DNA from: Actinomycetes bacterium
Lineage (GTDB): Bacteria > Actinomycetota > Actinomycetes > Prado026
DNA: 33,541 bases
Assembly (NCBI GenBank): GCA_036510875.1
Contig: DATCDE010000174.1
Span: 1 to 33,541, forward strand
Direction: 5' to 3'
The position numbers and the translations under genes are program-made. Under the pieces are notes generated by a model. It was not told the DNA's origin. It searched no databases and worked only from the letters and a program-made list of their open reading frames with translations. Below are positions 19,146 through 27,190 of the stretch, one piece after another. Positions within the stretch are counted from its first letter, which is position 1. Each line of letters opens with the position of its first letter.

Positions 19146-20480
19146 ATGCAGCAGATCCTGGAAGCGATCCTCGCGGACGAGCCGGCGGAGACCTTCGCGA
19201 ACCTCCCAGTCCCCGAGTCCTACACCGGCGTGACGGTCCACAAGGACGAGGTCGGCATGTTCGAGGGGCTGCTCTCGAAGGAGAAGGACCCGCGCCGGTC
19301 CCTCCACGTCGAGCAGGTCCCCACCCCCGAGCTCGGTCCCGGCGAGGCCCTGGTCGCAGTGATGGCCAGCTCGATCAACTACAACACCGTGTGGTCGTCG
19401 ATCTTCGAGCCGGTGTCCACGTTCGGGTTCCTCGAGCGGTACGGCCGGGTCTCCCCGCTGTCCAAGCGGCACGACCTGCCCTACCACGTCATCGGCTCGG
19501 ACCTGTCGGGCGTGGTGCTGCGGACCGGCCCTGGCGTCCACGTGTGGAAGCCCGGTGACGAGGTCGTGGCGCACTGCCTGTCCGTCGAGCTGGAGAGCCC
19601 GCTGGGGCACAACGACACGATGCTCGACCCCGAGCAGCGGATCTGGGGCTTCGAGACGAACTTCGGTGGCCTCGCGCAGATCGCCCTGGTCAAGGCCAAC
19701 CAGTTGCTCACCAAGCCCAAGCACCTGACCTGGGAGGAGGCTGCGGTCCCCGGCCTGGTCAACTCCACGGCCTACCGGCAGCTGGTGTCGCGCAACGGTG
19801 CCGGCATGAAGCAAGGCGACATCGTCCTGGTCTGGGGGGCCTCCGGCGGGCTGGGCTCCTACGCGACCCAGATCGCGCTCAACGGCGGGGCCATCCCGGT
19901 GTGCATGGTCTCCAGCCCGGAGAAGGCCGACCTGTGCCGGGCCATGGGCGCCGAGCTGATCATCGACCGCAGCGCCGAGGACTACAAGTTCTGGAAGGAC
20001 GAGCACACCCAGGACCCGAAGGAGTGGCAGCGCCTCGGCAAGAAGATCCGTGAGCTCACCGGGGGGGACGACGTCGACATCGTCTTCGAGCACCCCGGCC
20101 GGGAGACCTTCGGCGCCTCGGTCTACGTCGCGCGCAAGGGCGGCACGATCGTCACCTGCGCCTCCACCTCGGGCTACCTGCACGAGTACGACAACCGCTA
20201 CCTGTGGATGAACCTCAAGCGCATCGTCGGCTCGCACTTCGCGAACTACCGCGAGGCCTGGGAGGCGAACCGGCTGATCCAGCGGGGCAAGATCCACCCG
20301 ACGCTGTCCAAGACGTTCCCGCTCGCCGAGACCGGGCAGGCCGCGTACGAGGTCCACCGCAACCTGCACCAGGGCAAGATCGGCGTGCTCTGCCTGGCCC
20401 CGGAGGAGGGGCTCGGGGTCCGCGACGAGGTGCTGCGCGCGCGGCACCTGTCGCAGATCAACCGGTTCCGGGGCACCTGA
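19146..20480 (+). CDS. ccrA: Crotonyl-CoA carboxylase/reductase
   Basis: NADPH-dependent reductive carboxylation of crotonyl-CoA to ethylmalonyl-CoA, the key step of the ethylmalonyl-CoA pathway and a source of extender units. The ATG at 19146 has GGAGG at 19136-19140; an in-frame GTG at 19134 would add four residues. The 444-residue MDR-family protein has the nucleotide motif WGASGGLGSYA (230-240). The four CO2-pocket residues of the Kitasatospora enzyme (N81, F170, E171, H365) are all present one position earlier: N80 (NYNTVW), F169-E170 (GFETNFG) and H364 (GSHFANY). This argues for carboxylation rather than simple reduction. The gene ends 21 bases from a convergent hydrolase gene. Confidence 0.96.
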   Translation: MQQILEAILADEPAETFANLPVPESYTGVTVHKDEVGMFEGLLSKEKDPRRSLHVEQVPTPELGPGEALVAVMASSINYNTVWSSIFEPVSTFGFLERYGRVSPLSKRHDLPYHVIGSDLSGVVLRTGPGVHVWKPGDEVVAHCLSVELESPLGHNDTMLDPEQRIWGFETNFGGLAQIALVKANQLLTKPKHLTWEEAAVPGLVNSTAYRQLVSRNGAGMKQGDIVLVWGASGGLGSYATQIALNGGAIPVCMVSSPEKADLCRAMGAELIIDRSAEDYKFWKDEHTQDPKEWQRLGKKIRELTGGDDVDIVFEHPGRETFGASVYVARKGGTIVTCASTSGYLHEYDNRYLWMNLKRIVGSHFANYREAWEANRLIQRGKIHPTLSKTFPLAETGQAAYEVHRNLHQGKIGVLCLAPEEGLGVRDEVLRARHLSQINRFRGT

Positions 20481-20501
20481 CCGGACCGACCGGACGCCGG
20501 T

Positions 20502-21245
20502 TCACAGCCCGGACAGCCACCCCGAGACGGCGAAGGCGAACGCCTCGGGGGTTTCCACTGGGCTCAGGTGACCGGACCCCGGCAGCACCGCGAGCTGCCC
20601 GCCCGGCAGCACCTCGGCCATGGCCTGTGCGGCGTCCACGCTGGTGATCCGGTCCTCCTCGCCCACGATGACCAGCCCGGGGACGCGGGCACCGCGCAGG
20701 GTCTCGAACGAGTCCGGGCGGCCGGCCATCGCCCGCTGCCCGAAGGCCACGGACTCGGGAGCGGCCGCCGCGACCCAGCCGCGGACCCGCTCGACCACGT
20801 CCGGACGAGAGTGCTCGGTGGTGTCGCCGAGCAGCCGGGGAAACACCTCGGACAGGACCACCTCCACCGAGCCGTCCTCGAGCACGGTCCGGGCGATCCG
20901 CTCCCGGTTCTGCCGCGCCGGCTCGGCGTCAGCGGCGGCCGCGGTGTCGATGAGCACCACGCCGGCCACCCGGTCCGGGTGCCTGCGCAGCAGGGCCATC
21001 GTCACGTAGCCGCCCATCGACGTCCCGCCGACCACCGCCCGGTCCACGCCACGGTCGTCGAGCAGCCGGACGACGTCGTCGGCGTAGACGGCCAGCGACG
21101 GCGCGGCAGCACCAAGGGGGGCACCCCCGAAGCCGCGCAGGTCAGGGGTCACCAGGGCGCAGCCGTGGCCGAGCATCGGCCGGGCGGCGTCGTACATGGC
21201 CGACCACAGCGGGAAGGCGGGCAGCAGGACCAGAGTCGGGGTCAC
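20502..21245 (-). CDS. Alpha/beta-fold hydrolase
   Basis: A 247-residue single-domain hydrolase from GTG 21245. The catalytic triad is readable: nucleophile S76 in the elbow GGTSMGGYV, D198 in GEEDRIT and H226 in GSGHLSPVE. The oxyanion region LLPAFPLWSAMYD sits at the N-terminus and TPDLRGFGGAP follows strand 4, as in the 3-oxoadipate enol-lactonase/MhpC-like group. Substrate cannot be predicted; no aromatic-catabolism genes are nearby. It may form an operon with the small gene starting at 21664, whose stop lies 26 bases upstream. Confidence 0.87.
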   Translation of the reverse strand: MTPTLVLLPAFPLWSAMYDAARPMLGHGCALVTPDLRGFGGAPLGAAAPSLAVYADDVVRLLDDRGVDRAVVGGTSMGGYVTMALLRRHPDRVAGVVLIDTAAAADAEPARQNRERIARTVLEDGSVEVVLSEVFPRLLGDTTEHSRPDVVERVRGWVAAAAPESVAFGQRAMAGRPDSFETLRGARVPGLVIVGEEDRITSVDAAQAMAEVLPGGQLAVLPGSGHLSPVETPEAFAFAVSGWLSGL

Positions 21246-21271
21246 ACGCCGAACCTAGCCGAGCATCCCGG

Positions 21272-21664
21272 TCAGGGCTCGGTGCACATCCCCGAGGCCT
21301 CTCCCGCCACCGCCCGGTGCAGCGGCCGACCATCCGCAGCGATGCGCTGCCCGAGGAGCCGCACCCAGCACCGGCGACCCCCGTCGAACAGCTCGGCGGC
21401 CGCCCGGACCACGAGCAGCCCGCCGGCCCGACCTGCGTCGTCCGCCACGAGCCACTCGACGACGAGCACCAACCGGCCGGGTCCCGCGCTCTGCCACGCG
21501 CCCCGACCCGGATCGCCGACTCGACCCGCGACCGCAGCGGTCAGACCGCCGCCCGCATCCAGCTGAACGACGACATTGACCTGCTCGGGGCTCACGTCCT
21601 GAGCGGCTCCGAGTCGGCGCACGGTGAGCCGCCACTCGCCCTGCGCGGGGACGGGCTGCGTCAT
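21272..21664 (-). CDS. Hypothetical protein, 130 residues
   Basis: Not recognised. ATG 21664 to TGA 21272, with actinobacterial codon use (third positions mostly G/C). The sequence alternates hydrophobic strands (VNVVVQLD, LVLVVEWLVAD, GLLVVRAAAELFD, CWVRLLGQRI) without a signal peptide or membrane helix, suggesting a small cytoplasmic beta-rich protein. It lies just upstream of the hydrolase gene on the same strand and is divergent from the LuxR regulator, so the three could form a regulated unit. No ribosome site is obvious. Competing open frames on the other strand look like shadows. Confidence 0.5.
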   Translation of the reverse strand: MTQPVPAQGEWRLTVRRLGAAQDVSPEQVNVVVQLDAGGGLTAAVAGRVGDPGRGAWQSAGPGRLVLVVEWLVADDAGRAGGLLVVRAAAELFDGGRRCWVRLLGQRIAADGRPLHRAVAGEASGMCTEP

Positions 21665-21744
21665 CCACCCACCGTCCCGCGACCTCCGAGCAGGTGGCGC
21701 CCAGGCAATCCCTGTCAGCGGACCCGCGCGGCGTCTCCCGTCCC

Positions 21745-21758
21745 TAGACTCGGGCGTG
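21745..21758 (+). promoter_or_regulatory. Possible -10 box and leaderless start of LuxR-family gene
   Basis: TAGACT at 21745-21750 fits the actinobacterial TANNNT -10 pattern and ends five bases before the proposed GTG start at 21756. Transcription would then begin at or next to the start codon. No ribosome site and no clear -35 are seen. Confidence 0.35.
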
Positions 21759-24515
21759 CTGGTGGGCCGCGAGGAGGCGCTCGCGCGGATTGCTTGGGTG
21801 GTCTCCGGCGCCCGCGCCGGTCACGGCGGTGCCCTCCTCCTGAGCGGTGAGCCGGGTAGCGGCAAGTCCACACTGCTGGATGCGGCACGCGCCGACGCCG
21901 ACGGCATGACGGTGCTCCGCTGGGCGGGCGCGCAGGATGAACGCGAGTTCCCGTACGCGGGCGTCCACGCGCTGCTCCGGCCGCTGCAGCGCCATTGGGG
22001 CGAGCTCGTCCCCGCTCAGCACGACGCGCTCGAGCAAGCCCTGGGGAGCCTCAGCGGCGAGCCACCGGCGCCGTTGCTGGTCGGTGCAGCGGTGCTCTCG
22101 GTGCTCGACGCCGCCGCCGCGGATGCTCCCCTCCTGATCCTCATCGACGACCTCCAGTGGGTCGACATCGAATCGAGAGAAGCGATCGGGTTCGCGGCTC
22201 GTCGGCTGGCCGACGACCCGGTGGGGCTGCTCCTGGCTGCTCGGTCGGAGGGCGCGGAGCTCCTGGGTGTCGACCGGTACGACTTGCCTTCGCTCGAGCC
22301 GGCAGCCGCGCTTGAAGTGCTGGCCCTCAACGGCGTGGTGCGGTCGGTGGCCGAGCGGCTGGCCGCGGTGGGCGGCGGCAACCCGCTGGCGCTGGTCGAG
22401 CTGGCCACGCTGCTGGACGACGACCAGCGACGTGGTGCCGCTCCCCTCCCCGACCCGCTCCCTGCGACGAGCCCGGCCAAGGTCTATGCCACGGCGTTCG
22501 CCGCCCTGCCGCTGCCGGTCCGCCTGGCGGCGGCCACCGCCGCGATCGCCGGGAACGCGCCGGCCTGGGTCCTGGCCGCCGCCCTCGAGGGGGTCGGGAC
22601 CGACCACAGGCGGCTGGCCGAGGCGGAGCCCACCGGCCTGGTGCTGTGCAGCCCTCGCGGCGTGATCTGGCGTCATCCGCTGGTCCGCAGCGCTGCTGCT
22701 GCGGCGGTGAGCCCCGCGGAGCGCCGGCGGGTGCACGCGGCCGTCGCCGACGCCCTCGGCAGCGCGCAGGCCAGCGCACCCGCCGTGGTCTGGCACCGGG
22801 TCGAGGCCTCGACCGGGCCCGACGAGAGGCTCGCGGGCGCGCTGGAGGAGGTGGCCAGGACCGCAGCGTCCCGCGGAGCCCACCTGGCGGCGGCCCAGGC
22901 GTTCGAGGTCGCCTCTCGGGTGGGCACCGACCCGACGGCCGTCCCACGACGGCTGGGCGAGGCCGCCCTGGCCGCCTGGGCAGGCGACGACCCGGCCACC
23001 GCCGCACGGCTCATCGAGGAGGCCCTGCCGACCGTCGAGGACCCGGACCTGCGCTGGCGCCTGTCGTTGACGGCGGGTCAGGTCGCCCAAGCCACGGCGG
23101 CACCCCAGCAGGCGTGGGAGGCCTTCCTCCGGGCGGTCGACGAGGCCCGTGCCGCTGGACGCCAGGACCGGGAGGTGCAGGCGCTGGCCAGCGCGTTCAA
23201 CCCGGCGCTGCACCTCGACGACCCGGACTGGCTGCGCCGGCTGGCCGAGCAGATCGCCGTTGCGGCGGACCCCCACGACCCGGTGCAGGCCGTCCGCGCG
23301 CACGCCGTCCAGGGGTTCACGCTGCTCAACGCCGACCAGGCCGAGGCCGGACGGCGGCACCTCGAACAGGCGCTGGCCACCATCGAGGACGAGGATCTGC
23401 TGCGGACCCACACCGACCTGCTGCAGATGACGGTGCAGGCCGCGATGTGGTCGGGGAGCCCGATGCGGCTCCGCGAGGCGATCGACGAGACGGTGGCCCG
23501 GCTGCGCGCGGCCGGCGACACCCGCATGCTCACCGCCACGGTCCGCGGCCTGGCGTGGTGCGACTTCTCGGTAGCCGCGTGGGACGCCGCCGCCGTCCGG
23601 GCCGACGACGCGCTCGACCTGGAGCGGATCACCGGCCGGGTCACCGACGTCGCGGACTCGCTCACCCTGGTGGCCACCCTGGAGGGGGCGCGGGGCCAGA
23701 CGCAGGACGCCCTGGCTCACGCCCGCGAAGCCCGCCGGCTGGCGGAGACGCTGGGCAGCCCCTGGCGAACCGCGGACGCGCTGTGGTGCGAGGTGCTGGC
23801 CCTTCTCTCGGTCGGCGACCTCGCCGCCCTCGTCGAGCCCACCGACGCACTGGTCGCGCTGCTGAGACCAGGACGAGTGGCCGCCGTCCAGCCGGAGTAC
23901 CTGGACGCCCCGGTGGCGCTGGCCCAGCTCGGACGACGCACCGACGCGACGGCGCTGCTGGACCTGCTCCAGCAGCGGGCCGGGCAGGACGCCAGGCCCG
24001 AGACCCGGGCGGGGGTGCTGCTCGTCCGCTGCGCCGTCGAGCCGGACAGCCTGCCGCTCGCGGAGGAGGCGGCGGAGCTGGCCGCCGAGCTGGAGGGCGT
24101 TGAGTACGTGTTCCCGCGCGCCCGGCTGCTGCTCGCAGGCGGGGCGATGCGGCGCCGGCTGGGGCAGCGGATCGAGGCCAGAAACCTGTTGCGGGGCGCC
24201 GAGAGCGACTTCACCGCCCTCGGCGCGGCCCCGTGGCTGGCGCGAACCCGCGAGGAGCTTCGAGCCTCGGGGGCGACCCTGCGCAGCCGGGCCGCCCCGG
24301 ACGACGCGCTGACGGCCGCGGAGGTGCGGGTGGCACGGTGCGCCGCCGACGGCCTGACCAACAAGGAGATCGCCGCCACGCTCTTCCTGTCCGGGAAGAC
24401 CGTGGAGTTCCACCTGGGTCGCATCTACCGCAAGCTGGGCGTCCGCAGCCGCTCCGAGCTCGTGCTGGCGCTCGTGGCCGGCGACCGAGACTCGCGGGTC
24501 AGCACCGGAGACTGA
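21756..24515 (+). CDS. LAL-type LuxR-family transcriptional regulator (AAA+ ATPase, C-terminal HTH)
   Basis: A 919-residue large ATP-binding LuxR regulator. GTG 21756 begins at VLVGREEALA, the normal N-terminus of the ATPase module; the frame is open further upstream but that sequence is not protein-like. Walker A is GEPGSGKST (31-39) and Walker B LLILIDDLQW (126-135). The middle 500 residues are Ala-rich paired helices resembling a TPR-like sensor region (for example QAWEAFLRAVDEARAAGRQ). The C-terminus (about 852-907) is a GerE-type HTH: LTAAEVRVARCAADGLTNKE, with recognition helix region SGKTVEFHLGRIYRKLGVRS. Such proteins are usually ligand-responsive activators of catabolic or secondary-metabolic genes. 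Likely targets are the divergent small gene and hydrolase, or itself; this is inferred from position only. Confidence 0.9.
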   Translation: MLVGREEALARIAWVVSGARAGHGGALLLSGEPGSGKSTLLDAARADADGMTVLRWAGAQDEREFPYAGVHALLRPLQRHWGELVPAQHDALEQALGSLSGEPPAPLLVGAAVLSVLDAAAADAPLLILIDDLQWVDIESREAIGFAARRLADDPVGLLLAARSEGAELLGVDRYDLPSLEPAAALEVLALNGVVRSVAERLAAVGGGNPLALVELATLLDDDQRRGAAPLPDPLPATSPAKVYATAFAALPLPVRLAAATAAIAGNAPAWVLAAALEGVGTDHRRLAEAEPTGLVLCSPRGVIWRHPLVRSAAAAAVSPAERRRVHAAVADALGSAQASAPAVVWHRVEASTGPDERLAGALEEVARTAASRGAHLAAAQAFEVASRVGTDPTAVPRRLGEAALAAWAGDDPATAARLIEEALPTVEDPDLRWRLSLTAGQVAQATAAPQQAWEAFLRAVDEARAAGRQDREVQALASAFNPALHLDDPDWLRRLAEQIAVAADPHDPVQAVRAHAVQGFTLLNADQAEAGRRHLEQALATIEDEDLLRTHTDLLQMTVQAAMWSGSPMRLREAIDETVARLRAAGDTRMLTATVRGLAWCDFSVAAWDAAAVRADDALDLERITGRVTDVADSLTLVATLEGARGQTQDALAHAREARRLAETLGSPWRTADALWCEVLALLSVGDLAALVEPTDALVALLRPGRVAAVQPEYLDAPVALAQLGRRTDATALLDLLQQRAGQDARPETRAGVLLVRCAVEPDSLPLAEEAAELAAELEGVEYVFPRARLLLAGGAMRRRLGQRIEARNLLRGAESDFTALGAAPWLARTREELRASGATLRSRAAPDDALTAAEVRVARCAADGLTNKEIAATLFLSGKTVEFHLGRIYRKLGVRSRSELVLALVAGDRDSRVSTGD

Positions 24516-24581
24516 CTCGCAGCCTCCCCCTGCCGGGGATTCACCCAGCGCCACCAGGGTGCCCCGGCTGGTCCCCTGTGC

Positions 24582-24604
24582 GTGCGGGCCCACCGCGCCC
24601 GCAC
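24582..24604 (+). terminator. GC-rich hairpin downstream of LuxR gene
   Basis: Arms GTGCGGGC (24582-24589) and GCCCGCAC (24597-24604) with a seven-base loop, 67 bases after the LuxR-gene stop. No T run follows; instead the GGAGG of the next gene remnant begins three bases later. It could end the regulator transcript or mask that ribosome site. Confidence 0.4.
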
Positions 24605-24617
24605 CCGGAGGTTCACG

Positions 24618-25066
24618 ATGACGCACCGCCTTGCCGTCCCCGCCGCCACCCTGCGGACCGCCGTCCTCGGCGTCGCCGGCTGCCCGGGCGCCGCGAGCAC
24701 GACCACCTCGACGGGCAGCACGAGCCCCGCCGCGGGTCCGGCGTCGACCGCGCCCGCGTCGTCGGCTTACCGGTCAAGGCCGGGATCGACTCCAAGGCCG
24801 CGGGTCCGAGGACGGCGTCCAGAAGCTCGACGGCTGCCTGTACCTCAGCGACACCAGCGGATCGCTGGGCTACACCGTGCAGAAGGTGTCGGCGCCGATG
24901 GGCCCGATGATGCTTTCGACGATCCAGGCGCTGGCCGCCCAGTCGTCAGGGTCCCCCGCCAAGCCGTTCCCGAGCGGCCTGCCGCAGGCGGTGGCGTTCA
25001 CCATGACGCTGCCCGGCGGCGTCGACGCCCAGGTCGCGCTGCTCACCGGTCGCGGCCGGCTGAGAC
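24618..25066 (+). pseudogene. Lipoprotein gene remnant with two frameshifts and no proper end
   Basis: ATG 24618 has GGAGG (24607-24611) six bases upstream. It encodes a short signal-like start, MTHRLAVPAATLRTAVLGVAGC, whose VAGC resembles a lipobox, then a Thr/Ser/Ala-rich linker. The frame is lost near 24768-24773, resumes as PVKAGIDSKAAG, and shifts again near 24802-24804 to EDGVQKLDGCLYLSDTSGS and on to QAVAFTMTLPGGVDAQVALL. That last frame runs into the antisense of the dehydrogenase gene without a natural stop, so the 3' end appears lost. The joined product resembles secreted actinobacterial lipoproteins, but the family is not recognised. Confidence 0.65.
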
Positions 25067-26176
25067 TCACGGAGCGGCCCGGTAGCTCATCGCCTCCTCG
25101 ACCCGCTGCTCGGCGATGCGCTCGGCGACCCGGCGGGGCGGCTCGCCGCTTTCGGCCACGCCGTCCAGCACCAGCCGGGTGTTGGTCCGGATCTTGTCCT
25201 CGATCGTGGCGAAAGCCTGCACCGACGTGCCCCCCGCGTACTCGACAGCCGCGCAGATGACCCCGCCGGCGTTGGCCACGAAGTCGGGGACGACGACCAC
25301 GCCGCCCGCGTGCAGCCTCTCCTCGGCCTCCCGGCTGGCCGGGATGTTGGCGCCCTCCAGCACCAGCCGGGCCCGCAGGTCAGAGACGTTCTCGACCGTG
25401 AGGACGTCCGGCCGAGCCGCCGGGACCCAGATGTCGCAGGGCCAGCCGACCAGGTCCTCCGGCGCGACCGGCGACCCGCCGGCGAAGGTCGAGACCGTCT
25501 CCCCGGTCGCCTTGTGCGCGACCAGCGCCTCGATGTCGAGCCCCTCGTCGTTGGCCACCGCGCCGCGGCTGTCGGACGCCGCCACCACGACCGCCCCGCG
25601 CTGGACCAGGAACCGCGCCGCGTGCGATCCGACCGACCCGAAGCCCTGGACGACGACGCGGGCACCGGCCAGCTGCACGGCCCCTCGCTCAGCGGCCACC
25701 TCGGCGGCGATCGCCACCCCGTACCCGGTGGCCCCCAGCACGTCGAGCGGGATGCCCCCGAGGACGGCGGGCAGCCCCACGGCCCGACCGCAGGCGTCGC
25801 GCAGGTGCGCCATCAGCGGCTCGTTCAGGCCCATGTCGGGGCCGGGGATGTAGCCCACCACGTCTCGGATCGCGCGCCCGAACGCGCGGACCAGGCGCAC
25901 CTTCTCCTCGAACGGCAGCCCCGGGTCGGCGACGATCCCGGCCTTCGCGCCGCCGTGCGGCAGCCCGGCCGCGGCGTTCTTCAACGTCATGGCCCTGGCC
26001 AGCCGGGCCACCTCGACCACGCTGACGTCGGTGGCCATGCGCAGGCCACCGATCGCGGGGCCGGCCGCGAGGTTGTCCACCACGAGGTATCCCAGCAGGT
26101 GGGCGGCCGGGTCGTTCACCACGATGACCTGCTCGGGCCCGAAGCGATCTACCTCAGGCAGCTCAACCATCGCCAT
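25067..26176 (-). CDS. Glu/Leu/Phe/Val-type amino-acid dehydrogenase
   Basis: NAD(P)-dependent oxidative deamination of an amino acid, or the reverse. ATG 26176 has GAGGAGG (26182-26188) five bases upstream and gives 369 residues; a second ATG at 26170 is possible. The N-terminal domain has MTLKNAAAGLPHGGAKAGI with substrate-binding K66 and catalytic-position K78, and D114 in PGPDMGLNEP. The Rossmann domain has VVVQGFGSVGSHAARF (GxGxxG at 178-183). The length is closer to Leu/Val dehydrogenases (about 360) than to most glutamate dehydrogenases (about 410-450), but GLRMATDVSV is glutamate-dehydrogenase-like, so substrate is left open. The stop lies next to the lipoprotein remnant, and a large near-palindrome lies upstream. 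Confidence 0.88.
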   Translation of the reverse strand: MAMVELPEVDRFGPEQVIVVNDPAAHLLGYLVVDNLAAGPAIGGLRMATDVSVVEVARLARAMTLKNAAAGLPHGGAKAGIVADPGLPFEEKVRLVRAFGRAIRDVVGYIPGPDMGLNEPLMAHLRDACGRAVGLPAVLGGIPLDVLGATGYGVAIAAEVAAERGAVQLAGARVVVQGFGSVGSHAARFLVQRGAVVVAASDSRGAVANDEGLDIEALVAHKATGETVSTFAGGSPVAPEDLVGWPCDIWVPAARPDVLTVENVSDLRARLVLEGANIPASREAEERLHAGGVVVVPDFVANAGGVICAAVEYAGGTSVQAFATIEDKIRTNTRLVLDGVAESGEPPRRVAERIAEQRVEEAMSYRAAP

Positions 26177-26288
26177 GACGACCTCCTCGGAGCGTGCCGA
26201 TCTCGACGGTCAACACGTACCGCGCCGGGGGTCGTCCCGACAGGGCCGTTGGACCGAGCCGAACGTCATCCAGGCTCTCCCCCTGCCT

Positions 26289-26416
26289 GCATGAGGGTGC
26301 CCTTCTGTGCGTGCTACCGAAACAACCCACCCTTCATGGACGACGTCCACCGGCGACGCCGCCGTCCGTGAAGGGCGTACTTCTTCGAGCACACGCACAG
26401 AAGGGCACTTTCATGC
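26289..26416. repeat. 128-bp near-palindromic element
   Basis: Two 56-base arms (26289-26344 and 26361-26416) around a 16-base centre. The outer parts include a perfect 17-bp match: GTGCCCTTCTGTGCGTG at 26297-26313 and its reverse complement at 26392-26408, flanked by matching GCATGA/TCATGC ends. The inner part pairs 13 of 15 bases (26330-26344 with 26361-26375). CCCTTC and GAAGGG recur in both parts. It fills most of the gap between the SDR gene's stop and the dehydrogenase gene's start, both on the minus strand. Candidates are a miniature or palindromic repetitive element, a complex terminator, or a structured 5' leader. Confidence 0.85.
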
Positions 26417-26428
26417 GGAAAGTGGGGG

Positions 26429-27190
26429 TCAGCTGACGGTCAGCCCACCGTCCACCACGAGCGCCTGACCGGTGACGAAGGAGGAGGCGTCGCTGGCCAA
26501 GAAGACTGCGGGGCCGGCGATCTCCTCCGGCCGCGCCCAGCGCTGCATCGGCACTCGCGAGATCAGCGCCTGCCCGGCCGCGCCGTCGCCGGCGCGGGCG
26601 AACTCGGTGAGGTCGGTGGACACCCAGCCGGGCACCAGCGAGTTCACCCGGACGTTCGCGTGCGCCCACTCGACGGCGAGGGTCCGCGTCAGGGACAGTA
26701 CGGCCGCCTTCGCGGCGCCGTAGTGCGCCATGAACGGCACCGAGGCGACGCCGGCCACCGAGGCCACGTTGATGACCGACCCCGACCCCTGGGCCAGCAT
26801 GCTCGGGCCCACCGCCTGGCATACGTGCACGATCGAGTCGACGTTGAGCCGCTGGGCCTTCTCCCAGCCGGCGAACCGAAGGTTGACGAAGGGGCTCATG
26901 AAGCTGTTGCCGCCGGCGTTGTTGACCACGACGTCCAGCCGACCGAGCTCGCCCAGCGCCCGCCCCACCGCCGCCTCGACGGCCTCCCGGTCGGTCACGT
27001 CCGCGACGAGCACGACGGCGCGCCGGCCGTGGCCCTCGACCGCCGCGGCCACCTCGTTGAGCAGCTCCTCGTTGCGAGCCAGGACAGCGACGTCCGCGCC
27101 GGCTGCCGCGTAGGCCTCGGCGATCGCCCGGCCGATCCCCCGGGATGCGCCGGTCACCAGCGCGGTCTTGCCCTGCAGGTCGATGCTCAT
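26429..27190 (-). CDS. SDR-family NAD(P)-dependent oxidoreductase
   Basis: A 253-residue classical short-chain dehydrogenase, resembling FabG and related 3-oxoacyl/alcohol reductases. ATG 27190 overlaps the upstream hydrolase stop (ATGA). Cofactor motif TGASRGIG (13-20) and NNAGG (90-94) are present. The catalytic set is N116 (RLNVDS), S144 (INVASVAG), Y157 and K161 (HYGAAKAA). The C-terminal PGWVSTDL and GQALVVDGGLTVS are typical. An Arg in ARNEELL after the second strand would suit NADPH. The substrate is unknown; translational coupling to the hydrolase suggests the two act on related compounds or are needed together. Confidence 0.92.
   Translation of the reverse strand: MSIDLQGKTALVTGASRGIGRAIAEAYAAAGADVAVLARNEELLNEVAAAVEGHGRRAVVLVADVTDREAVEAAVGRALGELGRLDVVVNNAGGNSFMSPFVNLRFAGWEKAQRLNVDSIVHVCQAVGPSMLAQGSGSVINVASVAGVASVPFMAHYGAAKAAVLSLTRTLAVEWAHANVRVNSLVPGWVSTDLTEFARAGDGAAGQALISRVPMQRWARPEEIAGPAVFLASDASSFVTGQALVVDGGLTVS

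Noticed and set aside
21744-24626. A minus-strand frame of 960 codons opposite the LuxR regulator.
   Set aside because: It is the mirror of a strongly supported gene and has no recognisable motif.
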